Of a stretch of 64,000 nucleotides of DNA, positions 26,346-34,489 are shown in pieces. A program made the position numbers and the translations under genes. The DNA lies in assembly GCF_014698335.1 (NCBI RefSeq), contig NZ_JACJSV010000006.1, forward strand, positions 1 to 64,000, written 5' to 3'. Position 1 is the stretch's first letter, and each line of letters starts with the position of its first letter. Origin of the DNA: Microcystis viridis FACHB-1342. GTDB lineage: Bacteria > Cyanobacteriota > Cyanobacteriia > Cyanobacteriales > Microcystaceae. The notes beneath the pieces are model-generated. The model worked only from the letters and a program-made list of their open reading frames with translations. It searched no databases and was not told where the DNA came from.

Positions 26346-26812
26346 TTCTCCGAGTCAGGGGATTATTTTTATTTATTCTCCCCTCTCCCCTCTCTACAAT
26401 AATTACTCGCAGCCAGAAATACGTTGGGTTAGTATCATACTTTGTGCTTTTTGTCAAAAAAACTTTTTTTTTGCAATAAAACTACATAAAAAAAAGATCA
26501 TCGTTGTGGGTGAAATTGACTGATTTACCCGTCTTGATTAGGATCACCTTCTAGGTGTGGCAAGGGTTTCAAGCATTGCTGCCTAAAAAAGCATAAAATA
26601 GCCCATTATGAAATTCTATCAAATCGCTGTAACCTTGATAACATCGTTGTTAAATAAAAATCTTTCTCAATTAATTCTTAAGAATTTATAAATATTGCGG
26701 AATGTTAATTTAAATATTCTCAAGGTTTTCCAGTCAATAAATAATTTTTGCTTATCTTTGTCGGAAAATAGAACTCTCGCAACAATCCAACATCTACCAT
26801 TGGGTTAGGAGT

Positions 26813-26892
26813 CAGTTATCAGTTATCAGTTATCAGTTCACTGAGAAAACTCCCCACACCCTACACCCTAAACCCTACACCCCACACCCCAC
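26813..26892. repeat. Heptamer repeats: CAGTTAT block then CACCCTA/CACCCCA block
   Basis: CAGTTAT x3-4 at 26813..26838, then CCCTACA/CCCCACA units at about 26852..26892, just upstream of cdd. Confidence 0.9.
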
Positions 26893-26935
26893 TTCCACAA
26901 TTCCCCAATTCCCCACTCCCTGCTATCGGCAGCCG

Positions 26936-27337
26936 ATGACCCTATCTGAACAAGAAAGACAACAACTCTGTGACACTGCTCGGGAAGTGGCGAAACTTTC
27001 CTATTCTCCCTATTCCCGTTTTCGGGTGGGGGCGGCGGTCTTGACAGATAAAAAGATTTATGCTGGTACTAATGTGGAGAACGCTAGTTATGGCTTGAGT
27101 TTATGCGCGGAAAGGGCAACTTTAGCGCAAATAATCGCAGCGGGCGATCGAGAAGTACGGGCGATCGCTATAGCCTGTATCGATGGGAAGAATGATATTA
27201 GTCAGTTAACTCCCTGCGGAGCCTGTCGTCAATGGATAGCCGAATTAGCGCCGCAAGCAGAGATTATTGTCTGTGGAACCCAGCAAAATTATTGTTTTAA
27301 TCTCTCGGATTTACTGCCTTTTTCCTTTCGTTTTTAA
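26936..27337 (+). CDS. cdd: Cytidine deaminase
   Basis: 133 residues, homotetrameric type. Converts cytidine and deoxycytidine to uridine forms in pyrimidine salvage. Zinc site complete: CAER (Cys plus catalytic Glu) and PCGAC near residue 88. N-terminal YSPYSRFRVGAAV and NVENASYGLSLCAERAT are canonical. ATG at 26936, preceded by a heptamer repeat region rather than a clear ribosome site. Confidence 0.97.
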   Translation: MTLSEQERQQLCDTAREVAKLSYSPYSRFRVGAAVLTDKKIYAGTNVENASYGLSLCAERATLAQIIAAGDREVRAIAIACIDGKNDISQLTPCGACRQWIAELAPQAEIIVCGTQQNYCFNLSDLLPFSFRF

Positions 27338-27403
27338 CTGTGGGTAAAGTATAGGGTTCAAGGTACTACAACAACGGCTAAGATAACTGGTATAAGAGCC
27401 ATG

Positions 27404-27445
27404 ATCTGACAAAACATTAGTATCTAGTAAATACTTGAGAGTCAT
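27404..27445 (-). pseudogene. Decayed PIN-domain toxin (vapC) fragment
   Basis: An ATG at 27445 overlaps the stop of the antitoxin gene (ATGA). The first 14 residues, MTLKYLLDTNVLSD, are the exact start of a PIN-domain toxin with the first catalytic Asp. After that the frame reads GSYTSYLSRCC and on, unlike PIN. The rest of the toxin has been deleted; the remnant cannot be a nuclease. Confidence 0.85.
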
Positions 27446-27798
27446 AAATGAACATCTCTCCCCGTTGACTTGTCCCGTAAATTATCAAAAGTATCATCAT
27501 CAAGACTTGCCAAATCTACCCTTTGCCTAAAATCTTGCAAGGCTGACCAAAAATCATTAACCTCTCTAATTTCTACTAATATCTCTTCATTATCGGGAAA
27601 ATCAACTTCCTCTAATAACTCAATAATTTTGCCTTTTTTAATTCCTTTAACTAACATAATATCAACTCCTTCTAAATGATCTGTATCGTAGAATTCAACA
27701 TAGAGAGAATCATCAAAAATAGTTTTTGCTTCCTCAATTGAGACTTCGTGCTTTGATAGATTGCGTTCTGCCTTATTTTTATCCCAGTCAAACTGCAT
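27442..27798 (-). CDS. Chimera: BrnT-toxin N-terminus fused in frame to a VapB-type antitoxin
   Basis: 118 codons. Residues 1-44 (QFDWDKNKAERNLSKHEVS to FYDTDHLEG) match the start of BrnT-family toxins. From Met48 (LVKGIKKGKIIELLEEVDF, LVEI) the chain is a cyanobacterial VapB antitoxin, ending TFDNLRDKSTGRDVHL next to a truncated vapC. Met48 at 27657 has its own strong ribosome site, so the antitoxin alone was probably the original gene, and both a 118- and a 71-residue product are possible. BrnT's C-terminal half and its antitoxin BrnA are absent. Confidence 0.75.
   Translation of the reverse strand: MQFDWDKNKAERNLSKHEVSIEEAKTIFDDSLYVEFYDTDHLEGVDIMLVKGIKKGKIIELLEEVDFPDNEEILVEIREVNDFWSALQDFRQRVDLASLDDDTFDNLRDKSTGRDVHL
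27664..27672 (-). promoter_or_regulatory. Shine-Dalgarno of the internal VapB start
   Basis: AGAAGGAGTT ends about seven bases before the ATG at 27657. It lies inside the fused reading frame (codons for LEGVD) and marks the ancestral antitoxin start. Confidence 0.65.
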
Positions 27799-28025
27799 AA
27801 AGCCATTATACTGCTACTCACTGAAACTGATGGCACATTTTTGATATGTTTTGTCTATTACTTGAACGGGATATATTCAACTGTATTGAACCATAGATCT
27901 GGTTCAGAAGCACAAGTAAATTTCCAGTGGAGCTAAAGCTGACGAATGTTACTAAAATCTCGCTAACTTGAAGATATGCTACTTGTCTTAGGCTGCTTTA
28001 TCTCCAACAATTAAGGGGCTAATAA

Positions 28026-29291
28026 CTACATTTTATCTCCCCCCGTGGCGACATTTTTAAATCTTTCTTGGGCAGCAGAAAAAGCCTCTTTCATCACCCT
28101 TTGAATCCTCTTAGGATCGGGTTTTTTACCCCCCATTAAATCGCCAAAATAGACACAAGCACCCTCTCCTAGGGCCCAGGTATAGGCAGCGGACCAAGAA
28201 GCGGCGATCACACTGCCAAAACCGGGGATAAATTTCACCAATTCCCGACCGATGGCCTGGGCCAAAAAGCCGCCAGCGATCGCACTGACGACTCCGCCGG
28301 CTTGGGATGGGGTTAAGACTTGACCGTATAATTTGCCTAAAACCCCCACCATTGACACTTGTAGGGCGGTTAAAACGGGCATAGTCGCTAAGGGTAAGGG
28401 AATCGCCGCCAAGGTCGCCGCTATGACGGAAAAGGCTAACATATAGCGTCGGGCCACGTCCCGATAGAGATTGCCTAGTTTATTGCTGGTTTCCCGATCT
28501 AAAAGTTGGTGGATGGTGTTAGCCTCAGCTTTTGGCAATAAATCGGCTAAATTGTCTCTAAATGCCTCTAAACCGTAAAAAACAGGGTTGTAACCGTCTT
28601 CCTCTAGGGTAAAATCTATTAGCACAGAATTGTCATATAAATCCTTAAAAATTTCTTTAATTTCTTGATAGGCGCGATTGATATCCTCGAAATCGGGAGG
28701 ATAAGGGGGATGATCGGCGATATTAGGAGGATAAAGCTGATGAAGGCAGGTTACAGCCAGTAAACAGGGGATTTTAGGATATTTTTGCCGCAGTTGTTTG
28801 GTAATTTCCAGAAGGCTATCGGTGGCAAAATCATCAATTTTTACCGTCACGATAAAAACCTGGGCGCGTCCCGTATTTTCAGCTAAATCTGCCAATAATT
28901 CCGCGATTATCGTCTCTGTGTGTTGATAGGCATCTCCTAACCCCACCGTATCGGTAAAAATCAACAGGGGTAAATCTTCTGCGGGGTAGGTGTAGCGCTG
29001 GGTGTTTTGGGTGTGGGGACGGAAACCTTGCCCGACGATTTCCGCCGAAACTCCCGTTATTCCCCGAATAATCGAACTTTTTCCCGTTTGCGGTTTACCG
29101 ATTAACAGCGCCTCGGTGGTGGGTAATTCTTGACGGACTTTTTCTAAAATTTCCGCTACTTGACTATCACTGACACTAAACCACTGGAGGACAGTATTAG
29201 TCAACTGGTCGATGGGGAGTCTTTTCATCACTTTCCCCGTGAGACTATTCCAAGTATTGACCAAAGAATCAATGGGCAGTTTATTAGTCAT
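28026..29291 (-). CDS. Membrane-associated GTPase with C-terminal hydrophobic domain (DUF697-like)
   Basis: 421 residues. G1 GKPQTGKSS at about 79-88, switch II DTVGLGD at about 133, then VFIVTVKIDDFATDSLLE; G4 is not the usual NKxD (TCLHQLYP), so nucleotide specificity is uncertain. From about 290 two or three hydrophobic stretches (LPLATMPVLTALQVSMVGVL, VVSAIAGGFLAQAI) resemble the DUF697 domain of YcjF/Era-like proteins. Likely membrane-bound; role unknown. ATG at 29291, divergent from the DUF4336 gene. Confidence 0.8.
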   Translation of the reverse strand: MTNKLPIDSLVNTWNSLTGKVMKRLPIDQLTNTVLQWFSVSDSQVAEILEKVRQELPTTEALLIGKPQTGKSSIIRGITGVSAEIVGQGFRPHTQNTQRYTYPAEDLPLLIFTDTVGLGDAYQHTETIIAELLADLAENTGRAQVFIVTVKIDDFATDSLLEITKQLRQKYPKIPCLLAVTCLHQLYPPNIADHPPYPPDFEDINRAYQEIKEIFKDLYDNSVLIDFTLEEDGYNPVFYGLEAFRDNLADLLPKAEANTIHQLLDRETSNKLGNLYRDVARRYMLAFSVIAATLAAIPLPLATMPVLTALQVSMVGVLGKLYGQVLTPSQAGGVVSAIAGGFLAQAIGRELVKFIPGFGSVIAASWSAAYTWALGEGACVYFGDLMGGKKPDPKRIQRVMKEAFSAAQERFKNVATGGDKM

Positions 29292-29349
29292 GGGGATTAG
29301 AAGGGTTTATGATAACTAAAATAGAGATTTTCAGCCATAGAATCAGACG

Positions 29350-30525
29350 ATGACAAAAGCCGCAATTAGTCCGCAAGATTTATCATGGCCTTTCTGGCCA
29401 ATTGTACCACTTTATCCCTACGGTCAAAGACGGACAATTCGCCAAGAAGTGGTGAAAGATACGCTCTGGACATTTGAGCAATTGCAGGGTATTTTTTATG
29501 TGGTTGTGCCGATTCGCATGACGGTAATTAAGTTAGCATCTGGGGGTTTATTTGTTTATGCACCTGTGGCCCCGACTCCTGAATGTATTCGCTTAATGCG
29601 TGAGTTGGAAAGTGAACACGGGGAAGTTAAGTATATTATTTTGCCGACGATTTCTGGGATTGAACATAAGGTTTTTGTGGGTCCTTTTGCTCGTTATTTT
29701 CCTAAGGCTATAGTTTATGTTGCTCCTAATCAATGGAGTTTTCCTCTTAATTTACCTTTGAGTTGGTTGGGTTTACCGGCAAAACGAACGGAAATTTTAC
29801 CTGCTGACTCGACAACTACTCCTTTAGGAAAAGATTTTAGTTATGAAATTTTACCCGCAATTGATCTGAATGTGGGGTACTTCTCGGAAGTGGCTTTTTT
29901 TCATCACTACTCTCAAACTCTGCTGCTAACCGATGGCATTATTTCTATCCCAGAAAATCCTCCCGCTATTTTAGAATTAGACCCCTATCCGCTGCTGTTT
30001 CACGCTAAAAATACGGCTAAGGATCTGGTGGAGGATACCCCAGAAAATCGCCGTCGGGGTTGGCAAAGAATTTGTCTTTTTGCTCTTTATTTTCAACCTC
30101 CTGTTTTAGCTGTTCCCAATTGGATTAAGGTCTTTCTAGATGCTTTTACTGCTAAGGAAAAGAGTAAAAAAGCCTATTTTGGTTTATTCCCTTTTCAATG
30201 GGGGGATGATTGGCAAAAGACTTTTTTAAATTTGCGTCGCGAGGGTAGGTTAATAGTCGCGCCAATTTTGCAAACTTTGATTCTTAATCGCAATACTGAC
30301 GAGGTTAGTCAATGGGTTGATAGAATTGCCCAATGGCCGATTAAACAGGTTATTCCTTGTCATTTTGCTAGTCCAATTCAAGCTGATAGGCAAGAGTTTC
30401 AGCAGGCTTTTTCTTTCTTGTCAAAAGATTCTTATTTACCTAAAGATGACTTGGAATGTTTAGAAAGTATTGATAGTTTTTTAGTGCGCTGGCGATTGAC
30501 TCCTCCTCCTGATAAAAAATTGTAA
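29350..30525 (+). CDS. DUF4336-domain protein (metallo-beta-lactamase-like fold)
   Basis: 391 residues. Conserved cyanobacterial and plastid family: WPFWPIVPLYPYGQRRTIRQ, VVVPIRMTVIKL, YIILPTISGIEHKVFVGPFA, VAPNQWSFPLNLPLSWLG, then HHYSQTLLLTDGI and CHFASPIQA. The spacing resembles a degenerate metallo-beta-lactamase fold with several of the metal ligands missing. Function not established. Divergent from the GTPase gene, so the 58 bases between probably hold two promoters. Confidence 0.85.
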   Translation: MTKAAISPQDLSWPFWPIVPLYPYGQRRTIRQEVVKDTLWTFEQLQGIFYVVVPIRMTVIKLASGGLFVYAPVAPTPECIRLMRELESEHGEVKYIILPTISGIEHKVFVGPFARYFPKAIVYVAPNQWSFPLNLPLSWLGLPAKRTEILPADSTTTPLGKDFSYEILPAIDLNVGYFSEVAFFHHYSQTLLLTDGIISIPENPPAILELDPYPLLFHAKNTAKDLVEDTPENRRRGWQRICLFALYFQPPVLAVPNWIKVFLDAFTAKEKSKKAYFGLFPFQWGDDWQKTFLNLRREGRLIVAPILQTLILNRNTDEVSQWVDRIAQWPIKQVIPCHFASPIQADRQEFQQAFSFLSKDSYLPKDDLECLESIDSFLVRWRLTPPPDKKL

Positions 30526-30583
30526 TTTATGGCTAAGAACTGCTATAATATATGCGGTTGTTAGTTGATTGCTAATCAAGGTC

Positions 30584-30829
30584 ATGCAAATTCCCGAAAA
30601 TCCCAGTAATGATGACATCAGAGCAGCGTTGATTCAATTGCGAGAAGAACTTGGTCAAAAAGTTGACCGCTTAGAATATAAATTTGATGCCTATCAAAAA
30701 GGTACAGACGGTATGGTGAGAATGGCTACTACTATCATCATTGCCACCGCTTCTGTGGTGGTTTTATCTAGTCTTAGTCCTGCGGTGACAGCAATTATCA
30801 CCGCTTTATATTCTGCTAATGCTCATTAA
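30584..30829 (+). CDS. Short protein with one C-terminal membrane segment, unknown
   Basis: 81 residues from the ATG at 30584; a TTG at 30569 would add MLIKV. An N-terminal acidic/coiled-coil part (NDDIRAALIQLREELGQKVD, RLEYKFDAYQ) is followed by one hydrophobic segment (ATTIIIATASVVVLSSLSP). It resembles small phage- or plasmid-derived membrane-anchored coiled coils but matches no family I can name. Confidence 0.6.
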   Translation: MQIPENPSNDDIRAALIQLREELGQKVDRLEYKFDAYQKGTDGMVRMATTIIIATASVVVLSSLSPAVTAIITALYSANAH

Positions 30830-30860
30830 TTAATTTATCGCTAAATTCTGGTGCATTAGG

Positions 30861-31997
30861 CTACCTTTCTTGAATTTTTACCCGTTTGTTTAATTGATTC
30901 ATAGTCAAGGAAATCACCAGATTAAAGAATAAATAGGTGGCCATAACTACTATTAACATCTCTACAGCTTTTCCTGTCTGATTAGCGATGGTACTAGAGA
31001 TAGCATAAATATCATTATAACCGATAGCGATCGCTAAACTAGAGTTTTTAACCAGATTTAAACATTCATTAGTTAAAGGAGGAATAATCACCGGCAAAGC
31101 TTGGGGAAAAATCACTAATCTCATTACTAATAAAGGTTTTAATCCCAAGGCTTTAGCTGCTTCCCATTGTCCCCGATTAACCGATTGAATCCCTCCCCGT
31201 ACCGTTTCCGCAATAAAGGCAGCTGTATAAACAGTTAAACCGATTAGGAGAGTAGCAAACTCGGAAGAAAGATGTAAACCGAAGTCAATATTTTGATTAA
31301 GAGGATTAACTTGGGGACTTTGCCATTGTAAACCCCAAATTAGGGGAATTATAACTAGGATTAGTAGGCTAGTTAGGCATAAACCAAGTTTATTTTTTAT
31401 GGATAAAAATAATGAGAAAATTATTCCTAAAGCAATGATAAATAAGGTTAACCATGTCCTGAAACTATTAGCGGGGAAAGGTAAATAGACTCCTGAGTTA
31501 TTTAAAAATATACTGCCAAAGAACTCTAAAGATTCCTCAATCTTCGGCAGTTTCAGAAACACAGCAAAATACCAAAAAAATAATTGTAATAATAGAGGAG
31601 TATTGCGAATAGTTTCCACATAAATTGTTGCTAACTGACGAATTAACCAATTATCCGACAAGCGACCTAACCCGATGACTATTCCCAGACTAATCGCCAA
31701 AAATATGCCACTAATCATAATGCGGAGAGAATTAACTAATCCCACCAAAAGAGCGCGAAAATAGGTATCGGTGGGACTGTAGGCAATAGGAGAGTCACCA
31801 ATCGCAAAAGAGGCTGGTCGGTCAGGATCAAAGAGAAAGCCAAAGCCAAAACTTAAGCGTAGGCGTTGGAAATTAATCACTAAATTGCGACCAAAAAACC
31901 AGAAAATTAGGCAGACAATTAGCAGGATAATTACCTGTAGAAAAATCTTCTGAAATCGCTCATCGTACCAAAAAGAATTTTTTTGAGGTAAAGTCAT
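30861..31997 (-). CDS. Amino-acid ABC transporter permease (polar amino-acid family)
   Basis: 378 residues, about eight hydrophobic segments. The large form seen in AapQ/BztB/NatG: NTPLLLQLFFWY in the first half and the EAA motif GQWEAAKALGLKPLLVMRLV, then FPQALPVIIPPLTNECLNLVKNSSL, in the second. It forms a channel with a second permease, an ATPase and a periplasmic binding protein, none of which is adjacent, as in scattered cyanobacterial N-II-type systems. ATG at 31997. Confidence 0.9.
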   Translation of the reverse strand: MTLPQKNSFWYDERFQKIFLQVIILLIVCLIFWFFGRNLVINFQRLRLSFGFGFLFDPDRPASFAIGDSPIAYSPTDTYFRALLVGLVNSLRIMISGIFLAISLGIVIGLGRLSDNWLIRQLATIYVETIRNTPLLLQLFFWYFAVFLKLPKIEESLEFFGSIFLNNSGVYLPFPANSFRTWLTLFIIALGIIFSLFLSIKNKLGLCLTSLLILVIIPLIWGLQWQSPQVNPLNQNIDFGLHLSSEFATLLIGLTVYTAAFIAETVRGGIQSVNRGQWEAAKALGLKPLLVMRLVIFPQALPVIIPPLTNECLNLVKNSSLAIAIGYNDIYAISSTIANQTGKAVEMLIVVMATYLFFNLVISLTMNQLNKRVKIQER

Positions 31998-32111
31998 AAT
32001 GGGTGCATCTCAATTTTGGAGAAATATCTATATTACATTTGGGCGCACGCAGTTCGATAAACTCACTGACCACGATGCGCCCCTACCATTGGCGCGATAA
32101 TATTATTGTAG

Positions 32112-32130
32112 GGGCGAATGGCATTCGCCC
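32112..32130. repeat. Palindromic intergenic repeat GGGCGAATG-G-CATTCGCCC
   Basis: 19 bases, perfect arms, preceded by TGTAG. Related in form to the 30-bp palindrome at 9815 (TGTAGGGC arms), so both belong to a class of short palindromic repeats scattered in these genomes. Confidence 0.75.
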
Positions 32131-32227
32131 TCTTTTAATAACTTCTGCTGCTCACCTATATGTGAGAGAAAGTCACAAATATTAAGATGCACCCAGTAAT
32201 ATTTATTGTACAGTCCAGAATTTTTCA

Positions 32228-32259
32228 CAAAAGAAATCGGTGACTTTTGGCCACCGATT
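32228..32259 (-). terminator. Rho-independent terminator of psaK
   Basis: Stem AATCGGTG/CACCGATT (32235-32242 and 32252-32259), nine-base loop, then TTCTTTTGTGAAAAA on the minus strand. It lies 19 bases past the psaK stop. Confidence 0.8.
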
Positions 32260-32277
32260 AAGAAAATCAAAACATAT

Positions 32278-32544
32278 TTAGATAACTCCGAGACGGGAGA
32301 GACCGAGGATGACACCGGCGCCGAGGACATGACCAAAACTGGTAGTACCCAGTAAAGCGCCTAATCCCATACCACCGAATAAAGCGGGGGAAGGTAAAGC
32401 AGGACCGACATTTTGTTGTTTAATAGTCGCTTTACCGAAAGCAATAGCGAGAATATTGCAGATAATCATGACAATCGCCACTTTGGGACTCCATTCGCTG
32501 GAACCTTGTACGGCGGTGGCGGCCATTAATAGGGTTGAGTACAT
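32278..32544 (-). CDS. psaK: Photosystem I reaction centre subunit X (PsaK)
   Basis: 88 residues. Two transmembrane helices (about 20-40 and 60-80) joined by a stromal loop; GGMGLGALLGTTSFGHVLGA is the conserved C-terminal part. Peripheral PSI subunit at the edge of the trimer. The N-terminus (YSTLLMAATAVQGSSEWSP) is a short processing/leader region. ATG at 32544. Confidence 0.97.
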   Translation of the reverse strand: MYSTLLMAATAVQGSSEWSPKVAIVMIICNILAIAFGKATIKQQNVGPALPSPALFGGMGLGALLGTTSFGHVLGAGVILGLSRLGVI

Positions 32545-32688
32545 TGAAATTCTCCTGAACAGGTCGTTTTAAGTTTTTAATCTTAAAGGTAGTTTTCACC
32601 CCACATCACGCCCTGTTGCAATACTTAATAATCAAAAGCAGAGGAGTCAACAATACGGCCGATTCGTCTCTACTTATGAACTACTCGC

Positions 32689-32925
32689 TTAGTACAAATT
32701 CAAGTTTAAGCCTACTTCTCTAGCGAAGACGGCTAATCCTTTCTTTTCAATGGTTTTGATAGCTTTGGTAGAGATGCGTAGTTTTACCCAACGGTTGCCT
32801 TCCGACCACCAAACTCTTTTCCATTGTAGGTTAGCTTCTTGTAATTTTTTGGTGCGACGGTGGGAGTGGGACACCGCATAGGCGTTATTGGCCTTTTTCC
32901 CCGTCATAGTACAGACTCTAGACAT
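32689..32925 (-). CDS. rpmB: 50S ribosomal protein L28
   Basis: 78 residues, cyanobacterial length. Starts [20 protein letters not shown] and carries the KVRVS-type [18 protein letters not shown]. Zinc ligands of some L28 are reduced to one cysteine (VCTMTGK), as usual in cyanobacteria. ATG at 32925. Confidence 0.97.
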   Translation of the reverse strand: MSRVCTMTGKKANNAYAVSHSHRRTKKLQEANLQWKRVWWSEGNRWVKLRISTKAIKTIEKKGLAVFAREVGLNLNLY

Positions 32926-33179
32926 AATTTACTCCTGTGCGATCGATGTTTGTCAATAGTCAACCTTTCTAGTTTAACTCAAATCTCGCCAGAAGTCCCC
33001 CCCTTCCCCTGGGTGAAGTGAACGGAGATAAATTTAACAGCAAGTGGGGGGATTAAGAAGTTGATTAAACCGGTTCACTGCTCAGACAATTTCGACAATT
33101 GCATCAGAGGTAATGGTGAGAATATTGTCAACAAATTTAGCTGTAATTTTTTACTGAATAAAAAATATTTTAATAAGTT

Positions 33180-33602
33180 TTACATAGTTTCTATTATTCT
33201 GGTTAATTCATTTCTATTTTTCCACAATTTTACTTGACAATTTTGGTATATTTTGGCGATAAAAGGAGCTTGATTACCTTGAATTATTCTTTCGATTTTA
33301 TCGATTGTTTCGACAAAAATATTAATCATGGTTTGACGAGGTAAGTTGCCAGAAACTAGAACAAATACTTGAGCCTGATAACGGGCTATCTGTTGAACTT
33401 CTAAAATATTTCTACCAATGTTTACATCTTTAGTTAATACTATCCATCCTCTTTGACTAACAATAGGTAGCAACTCCGTATCCGGTGCATCTGGGGCAAA
33501 ATGGGCATGATGAAATTCAATTTTAACCCCTATTTCTTGCAAAGCTTCACCGATAGATTTTCCTAAAGCGCGGTCGATAAAATAGGTGTATTGATAGGTC
33601 AT
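33180..33602 (-). CDS. PIN-like toxin, VapC45/DUF5615 type
   Basis: 140 residues from the ATG at 33602, which overlaps the antitoxin stop as ATGA; a GTG at 33620 is less likely. A Mut7/PIN-like fold: YFIDRALGKSIGEAL at the start with the first Asp, HHAHFAPDAPDTELLPIVS, and the QRGWIVLTKDVNI motif with a second acidic residue. Predicted ribonuclease toxin acting in the cytoplasm, neutralised by the upstream partner. Confidence 0.8.
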   Translation of the reverse strand: MTYQYTYFIDRALGKSIGEALQEIGVKIEFHHAHFAPDAPDTELLPIVSQRGWIVLTKDVNIGRNILEVQQIARYQAQVFVLVSGNLPRQTMINIFVETIDKIERIIQGNQAPFIAKIYQNCQVKLWKNRNELTRIIETM

Positions 33603-34315
33603 GCCGCTTGCCAATTGCACTCGAATAAAATCGCTTTTTCAATTTGCCAAGGTTGACAATTATAATCATTGGCAATATCTTCTATAGAGTCCCCCGCATC
33701 ATAAAGTTCTGTGACAACTTTAGTGGGAATTCCTGTTCCTGTGATCACGGGTTTTCCGAAGGAAATATTAGGGTCTATCTTTAGGACTTTATTGCTGAAG
33801 TCTTCCCCATTTATGTCGATAGTGGGAAAAAGCCGTGTGGCGATATCTTGTTCATCCCATTCAATACGAGTTAAGAGATTATTTAAGAATTGTTTCATCG
33901 TCAATTGTCCCGAACGGGAGGCATTAATTAAATGTTCAAATTGTTCAATAAAAAGGTCAATTCCATCGGTACTAAATTGTTTTTGAACTAGAGGATGATC
34001 GGTGTTAAATTGTTCACTAATATAGTCTAGGGTAAGTCTAACTTTATCGAGAGGGATGTTATGAATTTTGCGAATAACTCTTAAAACGTGCGCTTCCACT
34101 AAGTTAGTAAAGGAAAGTTGCGGAATATTCGGATTAGGTCGTTGAATGAGGGGTAAAAACTCTTTTTGTCCTTTTTTAGTGGGGTAGGTGCGTCCTCGTA
34201 CCCACGTTCTCAGAGTGGGCAAAGGAATATGGAGATAGCGCGCAGTATCGGCTATAGTGTAGGTGGGAACATGATAGAGATGCTCTAGAGATAAGGGAGA
34301 TGATGCTTTGACCAT
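33599..34315 (-). CDS. Antitoxin of VapB45 type (HTH plus DUF433)
   Basis: 238 residues. N-terminal helix-turn-helix (TIADTARYLHIPLPTLRTWV, MerR-like), a middle linker, and a C-terminal DUF433 domain (KIDPNISFGKPVITGTGIPT, VVTELYDAGDSIEDIANDY). This two-domain protein pairs with VapC45-like PIN toxins; it should repress the operon and bind the toxin. Overlaps the toxin gene by four bases, so they are translationally coupled. ATG at 34315. Confidence 0.85.
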   Translation of the reverse strand: MVKASSPLSLEHLYHVPTYTIADTARYLHIPLPTLRTWVRGRTYPTKKGQKEFLPLIQRPNPNIPQLSFTNLVEAHVLRVIRKIHNIPLDKVRLTLDYISEQFNTDHPLVQKQFSTDGIDLFIEQFEHLINASRSGQLTMKQFLNNLLTRIEWDEQDIATRLFPTIDINGEDFSNKVLKIDPNISFGKPVITGTGIPTKVVTELYDAGDSIEDIANDYNCQPWQIEKAILFECNWQAA

Positions 34316-34489
34316 CGTTAATATTTTGGTGAAGTTGTTGAGATGAGATTATCGCCTATTATTTCATTCTAGCTAATTTTGGTATCCTTGAGGATAGGGA
34401 TAAAGCAGGATGAGGGCATCTCAGTGGACATTGGGGGCAAATGAGGTTATATTTTATCTATAGAAGAACGTTTGTATGCAACACTGATA

